Origin: JAIEOG01 sp964519985
Lineage (GTDB): Bacteria > Bdellovibrionota > FAC87 > UBA2466
DNA length: 19,662 nt
Direction: 5' to 3'
Assembly (NCBI GenBank): GCA_964519985.1
Contig: CAZFMF010000056.1
Coordinates: 1 to 19,662, forward strand
Position 1 is the stretch's first letter. Each line of letters starts with the position of its first letter. The notes beneath the pieces are model-generated. The model saw nothing but the letters and a program-made list of their open reading frames with translations, was not told where the DNA came from and did no database searches. Shown piece after piece: positions 1 through 7,259 of the stretch. A program made the position numbers and the translations under genes.

Positions 1-1
1 G

Positions 2-253
2 CCGAAGATCGAAGATGTCACCGCGCGTCTCGTCATCAAAGAAACGGGCAAGGAAGACACGCAGTTCAATCCCATCTATGCGCTCTATCAAAACGGCAAA
101 GAGGTCGGACAACTCGTGGACTATCTCAATCTCAGCGATGACTTGCTCAGCCTCACCGGACTTTGTCAGGTGGGGACACCGCGCTTTTCCTGCGCGGTCA
201 GCGGCCGCACCGATATGGCGGGCCGTACCAGCGACCTAAACGTCTATAATTAG
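2..253 (+). CDS. C-terminal end of an unidentified protein (partial, runs off the left edge)
   Basis: An open frame enters from the left edge and ends at TAG 251-253, giving 83 residues that begin PKIEDVTARLVIK and end TSDLNVYN. I chose this frame over a shorter ATG-initiated one at 15-239 because its composition looks like real protein (acidic and hydrophobic residues alternating, as in a beta-rich domain). It also ends exactly at the junction with the next gene, like the other convergent genes here. The tail has two cysteines (around residues 56 and 65) that could form a disulfide if the protein is exported. No family is recognised and the N-terminus is missing. Its TAG shares the tetranucleotide TTAG with the TAA of the opposing gene. 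Confidence 0.55.
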   Translation, partial: PKIEDVTARLVIKETGKEDTQFNPIYALYQNGKEVGQLVDYLNLSDDLLSLTGLCQVGTPRFSCAVSGRTDMAGRTSDLNVYN

Positions 254-2811
254 ATTCCCGGAAAAAGACTTTCGAAGACCTGTCGGACATCCGATGCATT
301 GTCGGGATTGGCTTCGCGTAGCAATTGCGTCGCCGCTTCTTTTCCCACAACCTTGTGCGCTTTCGCTTTCGTCAAAAGCTGCTTCAACAGCCAAAGGTCT
401 TTGGCGTTCGATGCTTCTTTCACCGCGGCTTGCAGATCGCTTCCCATCAACTCGTGGTCACCGATCAAGTGGGCCGACAACCCGCTCGCGGCGAGCACAT
501 ACTGAGTGCCAGGGACAAATCCGAGGTCATTAACCGGTTTCACGAAAGTGCTGATACCCGTTCGCACGGGCGTGGTACCGGCGAGGTCATAGAAGGCAAT
601 CGCTTTGTCGGATTGCAGGGCGGCCAAAGTCTGACCATTGTCGGAGACGGCGATCTTCGGGACTACAGTCGGGTTGGCCGACGGCGCGATGGCACGCAGC
701 AGATCCTTTTTGCTCAGATCGAAACGGTAAATCCCGCCCATCGCGGTGGAGAACACGACCGTCTTTCCGTCTCCGGAAAAAACCACATCCGTCACGCCCC
801 GCTCGCGCGCGTCAATCACGGGACCGTCGATCCACTTCCCGTTCACGGCGTTGTAGAAATCCAGTTTGCCGCTATTCGTGGCCACGGCTAAGCGCGTGCC
901 ATCCGGGGAGAAATTCAATCGCGTGACTTGGACGCGAGGACCCACCGGTGGCCGAATCACTTCGGCCTCGCCCGAGCGCAGACTCACGAGCCGCACTTCA
1001 CCGCCGCGGGTGCCCGCCGCCATGATGTCTCCGGTTGGCGCCACCGCCGAAGCCAGGGTATTGGGTGCAACATCGAGACGCTTGGGTTGATCTAGCGCGT
1101 TCAAAGGATGCAAGCTTGCCGCGCCATTTCGGCCCACGCGAACGACTGCGTCATTTCCCTGGGTGAAATGCACGGCGGTCGTTTCGCCATCGAGTAAGAC
1201 CTTTCGCGTCACGCGCGTTTTCATGTCTAACCAATTCAACTGCTTGTCTCGGCTAACCCACGCGGCCTTCAAACCATCGCGGGAGAAGGTCGGGGCAATC
1301 CGGTAATCGGCTTCGCCGACGACCGTGGGAGCGCCGGTGGCCAGCTCCGTCAAAACGGCCGTGTCGTCATCACCCACCGAAAGCGTCCGGTAGCCCTTCG
1401 GGCCGATCGTGATCTGACGCATCTGCGTTTGGAGCGCGTGCATCGGCAGCGAAGTGACGAGTTTTCCGTCGCCGACGCGACCAAGGGGGCGATCCGATTC
1501 GAGGGTCGGAAAGGGTTGGCTTTTTGCCAAGGTGGCATCGCCCACCCGACCCGAGAAGGGCTGAATGAGATTGGGATCCACCGGGCCGGAGCCGCATTCC
1601 ACATTCGATCCGACGTACTCAAAATAGCTCCTGGGATCAAACATCTGGCGGGAGAGACAGTGGGGCGTGATAATCTTGGTGAGTTTTACCGCCGTCGAAT
1701 CCGCCGCAAATACTCCACCCAGGGTGCTCAACGCCGTGTCCCCCGCGCTTAAAGCCCACTCGGGCGCTAGGAGAATCTTTTCCACGAGGCTGGTCATCTC
1801 GGCGACCTTCGGACCCGCGATGGCGGGATTTTTCGCAAAACCCATAGCTCCCATCTGGGCGAGCTTCGGCCACTCTTCCTTCGGGACACCGAGGTTAGTC
1901 AGTACGAGTGGGTGATTGATAAACTGGTAAACCCCGGCACGAAGGACTTCGCTGTCATTGAGCTGCGGGAACTCTTCTTTCACCTTTGGCAAAGTCGCCT
2001 TCAGGTTTTTTACGAACTCCAAGAATGGCGTCTTTCCGATGCCCTTCACTCCCGCCATCACGTACATCGTGTACGGGCCCTCCGAGCAATAGGGTTTGAA
2101 GTCCGGAGGAAAAATACCGCGATCGAAGTCTTTTTTTAGCGCCGCCAGCGCCTTTGGATCCATCGCTTCGGTCTTGAGATCGTTGTCGTACCCATACTCG
2201 TAGGCGTGGAAGGTGGCGAGATACTTCGAAACTCTCTCTAAAATAGCTTTGCGACTCGCCTGCCAGTTTTCAATTTCCTCGCGCCTCGCCGGGTCTTTGA
2301 GGGCGGCCTGTAGATCAGCCTCGGTCTTGATGGACCGAGGGTACTGCCGCAAACGCATCACGTGGTAACTCACGCCGTAGAGCTTATACGGAGTCGCCTT
2401 GGGTGAATCGACGACGAACATCTCCCCATCTTTGCGGTAAACGGTCATCGCGTGGTGAGTGCCCTTAAAGAGATTGTCCCAGATTGCATTTTCCGGCGGC
2501 TCGGTGGGATCGAAAGTCAAAAGCACATCACCGTCTTGCAAATCCTTCAACGGATCGATTGGACGCACACCCTTGCCTTTTTCGGCGCCGAGTTGCGCGA
2601 AATACGGAGGCAGTTCGCCGTTCTCATCACCCACCGGCAACGCGGAATAACATTGGGCTTTGTCGGGGAGAAGCGCGGGCGGGCGCAAAGATTTGCCGGC
2701 AAAGGTCGCGGGATCCGGAAGCGCCAAATTGACGCTCGGCGCTTTGTCGTGTTCCGCCCAGAGCGGGCTCGAACCGACGGCTAACCCAATGAGAAAAATC
2801 CGCTTCAGCAT
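250..2811 (-). CDS. Exported YiiX-like permuted papain-fold protein fused to a WD40-like beta-propeller
   Basis: 853 aa. Residues 1-19 look like a Sec signal peptide (basic start, hydrophobic core, WA-E cleavage region). Residues about 90-260 resemble the YiiX/DUF830 branch of the NlpC/P60 superfamily, in which the catalytic order is permuted: an LQDGDVLLTF strand (91-100), then THHAMTVY with candidate catalytic His119/His120, and later PYCSEGPYTMY with the candidate nucleophile Cys242. Known relatives are hydrolases or acyltransferases acting on amide or thioester bonds; the substrate here is unknown. Residues about 480-800 are repeated four-stranded blades with motifs such as FSPDGTRLAVAT and FSGDGKTVVFST, typical of WD40 or TolB-like propellers. 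The last 50 residues are helical. The ATG is preceded by a GC-rich hairpin and only a weak ribosome site. It is the last gene of a leftward cluster. The fold calls rest on motifs only. Confidence 0.75.
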   Translation of the reverse strand: MLKRIFLIGLAVGSSPLWAEHDKAPSVNLALPDPATFAGKSLRPPALLPDKAQCYSALPVGDENGELPPYFAQLGAEKGKGVRPIDPLKDLQDGDVLLTFDPTEPPENAIWDNLFKGTHHAMTVYRKDGEMFVVDSPKATPYKLYGVSYHVMRLRQYPRSIKTEADLQAALKDPARREEIENWQASRKAILERVSKYLATFHAYEYGYDNDLKTEAMDPKALAALKKDFDRGIFPPDFKPYCSEGPYTMYVMAGVKGIGKTPFLEFVKNLKATLPKVKEEFPQLNDSEVLRAGVYQFINHPLVLTNLGVPKEEWPKLAQMGAMGFAKNPAIAGPKVAEMTSLVEKILLAPEWALSAGDTALSTLGGVFAADSTAVKLTKIITPHCLSRQMFDPRSYFEYVGSNVECGSGPVDPNLIQPFSGRVGDATLAKSQPFPTLESDRPLGRVGDGKLVTSLPMHALQTQMRQITIGPKGYRTLSVGDDDTAVLTELATGAPTVVGEADYRIAPTFSRDGLKAAWVSRDKQLNWLDMKTRVTRKVLLDGETTAVHFTQGNDAVVRVGRNGAASLHPLNALDQPKRLDVAPNTLASAVAPTGDIMAAGTRGGEVRLVSLRSGEAEVIRPPVGPRVQVTRLNFSPDGTRLAVATNSGKLDFYNAVNGKWIDGPVIDARERGVTDVVFSGDGKTVVFSTAMGGIYRFDLSKKDLLRAIAPSANPTVVPKIAVSDNGQTLAALQSDKAIAFYDLAGTTPVRTGISTFVKPVNDLGFVPGTQYVLAASGLSAHLIGDHELMGSDLQAAVKEASNAKDLWLLKQLLTKAKAHKVVGKEAATQLLREANPDNASDVRQVFESLFPGI

Positions 2812-2945
2812 ACTGCGGGCACAAACCTGCCCGCGTGCCTTTATCGCAAGGGCAGTGCCAGGCTAAAACAGGCACAAACGCGCAAGCGCCGGCGCAACTC
2901 GTCTGGCAGCTGTGATCTTGGTGGGCGTATTCGCGTAGGATGCGT
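2812..2945. other. 134-bp intergenic spacer between two leftward exported-protein genes
   Basis: Apart from the hairpin at 2815-2834 there is a shorter GTGCC / GGCAC inverted repeat around 2855-2875. I see no convincing -35/-10 pair and no terminator with a T-run. The length would allow an independent promoter for the downstream gene. Confidence 0.3.
2815..2834. repeat. GC-rich inverted repeat just upstream of the YiiX-like gene start
   Basis: GCGGGC (2815-2820) and GCCCGC (2829-2834) form a perfect 6-bp stem around an 8-nt loop. It begins 3 nt upstream of the ATG at 2811 on the leftward transcript. In RNA it would occupy the normal ribosome-binding position, so it could limit translation of the gene. 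It could equally be a chance GC stem. Confidence 0.35.
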
Positions 2946-4880
2946 TCACATCTGCGCGGCGGCTTGGAGCAGGAAGTAATCGAGCAGGTGCTTTGAACAA
3001 TTCGCCGTGCGCCGTATCGGACCGAATCCGAGAATTTGGCGCGGGCGAAAAACGATGCCCCAGCCTTCCCCGGTCATTTCGGTGCGAACTACCTTCACCC
3101 CGTCTTTGCCAACCCGCACGAAGATCTTGGGAACGGTATACGCGTTTCCGCGGAAGGCCTTACCGCCTAGTTTCACCGCACTGTTGCGGACTTCGGGTTG
3201 ATCCGTGAAAAACACGTACACGAAGCGATCGAGAATCTCGTGCGGCTGCGGATCCGGTCCCAAAGGGGTGGTGGGAGCGTTGGGAATCGGGGGTAGTGTT
3301 CGCTCAAGATGGTGCAAGTAATCCAACACCTTCTGCCGCGATTCCTTATTGGCTTTAGTTATCCGAAGCCATTGCACGGCATAAGTCTGGATGAGAATCT
3401 CGCGCAGATAAGCCTCGCCCGCATTCGAGAGATTGTCCATGCGCACAAACCCCAGGGGACGCGTCCCCTCCGCCGTGTGAATTTCGGGCAAAATAAAAGA
3501 CCCCCCATTCCAATACGGTGCCCAGAAATTGGGGTCCCACTTCATGTCGCCGGCGCGGTTAAACAGCTTGGAATAGTCCCCAGACACTCCCCACCGATGC
3601 ACTTCGTCTAACGACGGAAGCAGTGACACCGGCGACAAATCCTGGATGCAAACCGGAGTCGATTGAACTTCCTGGGGAAACCCCATATGCCAAAAGACCC
3701 CGCGGTAGAATTCCCGCTCGAAAGCATCTGCCCGCTCGTGGTCGCCGCAGACCGAGGCGCGCCAGCTGCGGGTTAAGGAGATCCCTCTCGGACTCAAACC
3801 GGGTCGTTTTACCCCTTCGGCCAGGGTCGTGAAAGTGACGGCTGTGCCGGAATCGATCGGTGGCATCGCGGACAGCGGGGGAACATCACCATTGTTTTCT
3901 AAGATCGTCCGTTGCGCCTCCGCCGTAAAGGGCTGCATTCGAAACGCCTGCTGAAAGTAGCGGGCGTGGGCTTTGTCCAACCCGTGGGCGAAAATCAGAT
4001 ACTGCTCCGGCGGAACGTCTCGCAACCGGGCTTCCGCCTCCAGCCAATAGAGACTCAAACGGATCAATTCCGGGAGTGAACCGCCTAGGACTGAATCACC
4101 CGCGAGCGCGCGGGAAAATTCGGCCATATGCGGAGGGTTCGAGCCGGGCGGAAAGGCCAGTGGGTGTCGCCTAGGATAGTTCTCCCAGGAAAGGGGTAGC
4201 TTTTCGAGATCCCCCGTTTTCATATTCACCGTCTGTCCCAAGCCAATTAGAATCGAGGCGCGCACGAAAGTGAGGGTTTCCTCCTCTTCCGGAATCCCCT
4301 TTCCATCCACAGTCACCCTTCCCGTTGAAGTATCCACCCGAACCTCAAAAGCCCTGGGTGTTTTCCCCGAACGTGGCCGGCGCCGACGCCGATGCTGGGA
4401 ATAAAACTCCTGGCCCCCCATCACCCGGTCCCAAGGAATTTCTCCGTTGTATCGTCGCAGCGCCTCTGTCTTGGTAAGCTCCATCAGATCGAGGGCAAAC
4501 CGAATCTGTGCTGGCTGCCAAATGTGCATGGCGTACGACACGTCTTCAAAAAGCGAAGGGGAGATATAGCCACGCTTCAACATTTCCTTGAGCGCGAACG
4601 ATTGCAGCTCGTGGTAAAGCCCTTGCACCCGAAGTTGGGCTTCATTTTCCACTTCCAACCGGAAACCGATGTCGAGGCGGGAGCCGCTCATCACATAACG
4701 GTCGCCGAGCAAATTGCCGGAGGCATCCATCTCTGCGACGGGACGAGTGACCCGTCGCAACTCCGTTTGACGGGCTACGTGCAACTTTCCGGTCGCCGAA
4801 AAATCGTAAAACTCCACCCAGGTTTTGTCCGCCAGAGCCGGAACGGCGCAAAAGAGTATTGAGAAAGCGATCCGCACCAT
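2946..4880 (-). CDS. Exported protein of unknown function, 644 aa
   Basis: No family is recognised. The start is placed at ATG 4880, which gives a compact signal peptide (MVRIAFSILFCAVPALA, cleavage before DKTW). A GTG six codons upstream (4898) is an alternative, and neither has a clear Shine-Dalgarno. The mature protein has no further membrane segment and is probably periplasmic or secreted. It has a very basic patch of five consecutive arginines (SQHRRRRRPRSGK, residues about 160-173) followed by a segment EVRVDTSTGRVTVDGKG that looks like a beta hairpin. Four internal cysteines (in ASVCGDH, TPVCIQD and TANCSKH, plus the signal-peptide Cys) leave at most one disulfide pair after cleavage. 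It lies 44 bp downstream of the hemerythrin gene and 134 bp upstream of the YiiX-like gene on the same strand, so co-expression is likely. Function unknown. Confidence 0.7.
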   Translation of the reverse strand: MVRIAFSILFCAVPALADKTWVEFYDFSATGKLHVARQTELRRVTRPVAEMDASGNLLGDRYVMSGSRLDIGFRLEVENEAQLRVQGLYHELQSFALKEMLKRGYISPSLFEDVSYAMHIWQPAQIRFALDLMELTKTEALRRYNGEIPWDRVMGGQEFYSQHRRRRRPRSGKTPRAFEVRVDTSTGRVTVDGKGIPEEEETLTFVRASILIGLGQTVNMKTGDLEKLPLSWENYPRRHPLAFPPGSNPPHMAEFSRALAGDSVLGGSLPELIRLSLYWLEAEARLRDVPPEQYLIFAHGLDKAHARYFQQAFRMQPFTAEAQRTILENNGDVPPLSAMPPIDSGTAVTFTTLAEGVKRPGLSPRGISLTRSWRASVCGDHERADAFEREFYRGVFWHMGFPQEVQSTPVCIQDLSPVSLLPSLDEVHRWGVSGDYSKLFNRAGDMKWDPNFWAPYWNGGSFILPEIHTAEGTRPLGFVRMDNLSNAGEAYLREILIQTYAVQWLRITKANKESRQKVLDYLHHLERTLPPIPNAPTTPLGPDPQPHEILDRFVYVFFTDQPEVRNSAVKLGGKAFRGNAYTVPKIFVRVGKDGVKVVRTEMTGEGWGIVFRPRQILGFGPIRRTANCSKHLLDYFLLQAAAQM

Positions 4881-4924
4881 GGCGCAGAGCCATACCACAC
4901 CGGCTGGGTTCGTCTAGAGGATAA

Positions 4925-5368
4925 CTACCCGACCTTCGCCCACTCTTCTTTCATCATCCGAAATTCGATGGCCATCTGGTTCAATTGGCTGACCGTGAAT
5001 AGCTCGCGCATGCGTTGAAAAATGCAGTTTTCCTCTTCGCTCACATGCACATTGAGCAGTTGCCGCAAGCGTTGCACGGTTTCCATCCATTCCGGATCGG
5101 TGACTTCCCATTGCCGCACCCGACGAATGAGCTCTCGCGCCATGCAGTGCTCTTGCTCGGCACCATCCACCCAGCTCTCCGCCGAATCGTCCGTGCTTAG
5201 GAGCGGATAGACCACACCTTCTTCCGCCCGCGCATGCGCATCGAAAAGATCCGCCAATTCCGAAAAGATGATTTCGCGTTCCATGGGCTCCACGACGTTG
5301 TCGATTTCCCGAAAGAGCATCTCCATCCCACGGTGGTCTCGCTCCATCAATTCGATCACTGAGTTCAT
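4925..5368 (-). CDS. Hemerythrin-like (HHE) domain protein
   Basis: 147 aa, cytoplasmic, no signal peptide. The start is set at ATG 5368 because GGAGG lies 7 nt upstream; the frame stays open to 5467, but that extension has no ribosome site and does not look like the family. The four-helix hemerythrin ligand pattern is present: His12 (ERDH), His46-x3-Glu50 (DAHARAEE), His74 (EQEH) and His108-x3-Glu112 (NVHVSEEE). Such proteins bind a di-iron centre and O2 or NO, and act in oxygen sensing, iron handling or nitrosative stress. Which role applies cannot be read from the sequence. It is the first gene of a leftward cluster with two exported proteins and is divergent from tamA across 133 bp. Confidence 0.85.
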   Translation of the reverse strand: MNSVIELMERDHRGMEMLFREIDNVVEPMEREIIFSELADLFDAHARAEEGVVYPLLSTDDSAESWVDGAEQEHCMARELIRRVRQWEVTDPEWMETVQRLRQLLNVHVSEEENCIFQRMRELFTVSQLNQMAIEFRMMKEEWAKVG

Positions 5369-5501
5369 AAAAAAAGCCTCCGGTGAATCGATTCTGCAAA
5401 ACCAGGACCACTTCTTTCTCAAACCCGAACCATTCCAAATAGTTGAGTCAGCTAAGTTTGCCGCCAATTGTCACCCCTACTTATGTTATGAAACGAGACC
5501 C
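5362..5501. promoter_or_regulatory. Divergent intergenic region between the hemerythrin gene and tamA
   Basis: Rightward, a weak sigma70-like pair TTGCCG (5458-5463) and TATGTT (5482-5487) with an 18-bp spacer would place a start of transcription only a few bases before the tamA ATG at 5502. Leftward, I see the strong GGAGG ribosome site of the hemerythrin gene but no convincing promoter hexamers. The region must hold promoters for both directions; their exact positions are uncertain. Confidence 0.3.
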
Positions 5502-7259
5502 ATGCGGCATGTGATTTTCAGTTTCCTGGTGGCGCTGACCGCAGGTTCGAGCGTTCTTTTGGCCTCGGAGTCGGCCGTGCAAACGAAGGTCTGCGAAGAC
5601 TTGATCCTGCACGGTCCCGAGGAGCTCAGCTTTTCTAATTCCGAGCTTCGGTTACTTTGCGGCGACACCAAAGCACGCGATTGGCAGAAGATCCCTCGAT
5701 CCCAGGCCCTATTTCACCTGAGGACCTTTTTGCAGGCCCGGGGTTACTACTACCCGGAAGAAATCCCGGATTCGGGCAAACTCTTGGAAGTCCGCTTAGG
5801 CGCCCCCACGCTGGTCACGGGGCTCGACTTGCAACACATGCCGCGCGATCTCGAAAGTTGGACTGCAACGGAATTCAACGGTGAACGCCTCACCCCCGCT
5901 CTCTTGAAAACAATTAGCGAGAAAGTTTCGCATCGGCTCGGGGCCATTGGGTATGGCTGCCCGGAATTGGAGACCGAAGCCAATCCGCAAAATGGGCGCG
6001 TGCGCGTGACTCTGAAAAAGGGCCAACGACAAGACCTGGTAGCGGTGCATACCGAAGAGGTGCCGGAGCTCGCGTCGGGAACTTTGCGGCGCTATGACGC
6101 ATTCGTCATCGGCGAGACCTTTAATGCCCCATTGCTCCCGCTAACTGCTTCGCGTGCCGTCAGCGACGGAATTGTCCGCAACACTTATTTCAACCCGAAA
6201 TGCGAAAGCGACGGCGTCCACGCGGAACAAAAAGTCTTGGCCGGAAAACCGCGGCAAGTCACGATTGGCTTTGGTCTGAACACCGATCGTGGGCTAAGCG
6301 CTCGCGCCAGTTGGAAGCACTCGCGCTTGGGCGCTCGCGGATCCCAACTCTCCGTGGCGGCGACCGTTTCCTACAAGGGATACCTCTTCAATTCGCAGCA
6401 AATCGAGTCCGAGGCGAAGTGGTATTTTCTCAGCGAGCCGTCACGTCTGCACTTCAAACCACGACTCTTGTTGCGACGTCAGAGCGACAATCGACTCGAT
6501 GTGGTCGGTGGAGAGTTCAGCTTCGCACCGGCATCCACCTGGGACACGCAAAAGGTCGGCTGGTCCGCGTCGCTTGGCCCGAATCTGCGCGGTGAGCGGA
6601 CGTTGCGCGGCGAAGGCCGACGCCAGTCCTTTTTTCTTTCGCTGGTAGGAAATGTGAGTGTGATGAGCCATGATTTTGAATGGCAGCGCATGGAGCCCCG
6701 CACGGGCTATGAGTGGACCAGTACGCTGGCCCTCAATCGCAAAGGGATTTTGGCCGACTACACCGCCAGCTCCTGGCAAACCCGCTTCACCCATCTATGG
6801 GCCCTCTCGCGCCAGAGTCGTCGGCAGTTTATCCTAGGCGTGCGCGCGGGCTTGGCCACCACGTTTGTCCGCGACGAAGAAGGGGGACTGAGTAATTTGA
6901 CGATTTCCCTGCGACACTTCCTGGGGGGCGCCGGAAATCTACGCGGCTTTGGGTTTCAAGAATTGCCCGGCCCCTCCGGTGCGCTGACATCTCTTTTTAC
7001 GAGCGCCGAATTGCGTTCAACCGGGTTACTGCCCTGGGATCTCCAACCCTACATTTTCGTGGATGCCGGAACGGTTTCCTCGCGGTCGTTGGACGTGACC
7101 GGGGATTGGTATACCTCGCCCGGTTTTGGAATGCGTTGGCCGTCGCCGGTTGGTGTTTTTCGCCTCTCCGGCGCTCACGGCTTTGCCCTGGGCTCCCATC
7201 CGAGCCCGGATCCACGATCGCACTGGCAAGTGCACTTCACGTACGGGGAGGAGTTTTGA
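5502..7259 (+). CDS. tamA: TamA-like outer-membrane Omp85 barrel protein
   Basis: 585 aa, close to the usual TamA length (about 580). An N-terminal signal peptide (residues 1-21, MRHVIFSFLVALTAG) precedes POTRA-like alpha/beta repeats (about 25-250). These are followed by amphipathic beta strands of a 16-stranded barrel. The diagnostic Omp85 loop-6 motif is present as LRGFGFQE (Arg481-Gly482-Phe483), and the protein ends in a C-terminal aromatic residue (HFTYGEEF), as expected for a BAM-recognised beta-signal. TamA works with TamB to insert or support outer-membrane proteins and lipid transport. The start at ATG 5502 gives the signal peptide; the upstream in-frame extension overlaps the divergent gene and looks non-coding. 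tamB follows with a 3-nt overlap, which supports TamA over BamA. Confidence 0.85.
   Translation: MRHVIFSFLVALTAGSSVLLASESAVQTKVCEDLILHGPEELSFSNSELRLLCGDTKARDWQKIPRSQALFHLRTFLQARGYYYPEEIPDSGKLLEVRLGAPTLVTGLDLQHMPRDLESWTATEFNGERLTPALLKTISEKVSHRLGAIGYGCPELETEANPQNGRVRVTLKKGQRQDLVAVHTEEVPELASGTLRRYDAFVIGETFNAPLLPLTASRAVSDGIVRNTYFNPKCESDGVHAEQKVLAGKPRQVTIGFGLNTDRGLSARASWKHSRLGARGSQLSVAATVSYKGYLFNSQQIESEAKWYFLSEPSRLHFKPRLLLRRQSDNRLDVVGGEFSFAPASTWDTQKVGWSASLGPNLRGERTLRGEGRRQSFFLSLVGNVSVMSHDFEWQRMEPRTGYEWTSTLALNRKGILADYTASSWQTRFTHLWALSRQSRRQFILGVRAGLATTFVRDEEGGLSNLTISLRHFLGGAGNLRGFGFQELPGPSGALTSLFTSAELRSTGLLPWDLQPYIFVDAGTVSSRSLDVTGDWYTSPGFGMRWPSPVGVFRLSGAHGFALGSHPSPDPRSHWQVHFTYGEEF

Noticed and set aside
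325..891. A 188-codon plus-strand frame antisense to the YiiX-propeller gene
   Set aside because: No recognisable features; the opposite strand encodes regular propeller repeats through the same interval.
4914..5438. A 174-codon minus-strand frame overlapping the hemerythrin gene
   Set aside because: The translation is Gly/Arg-rich, and the frame with the HHE ligands and the GGAGG site is clearly the real one.
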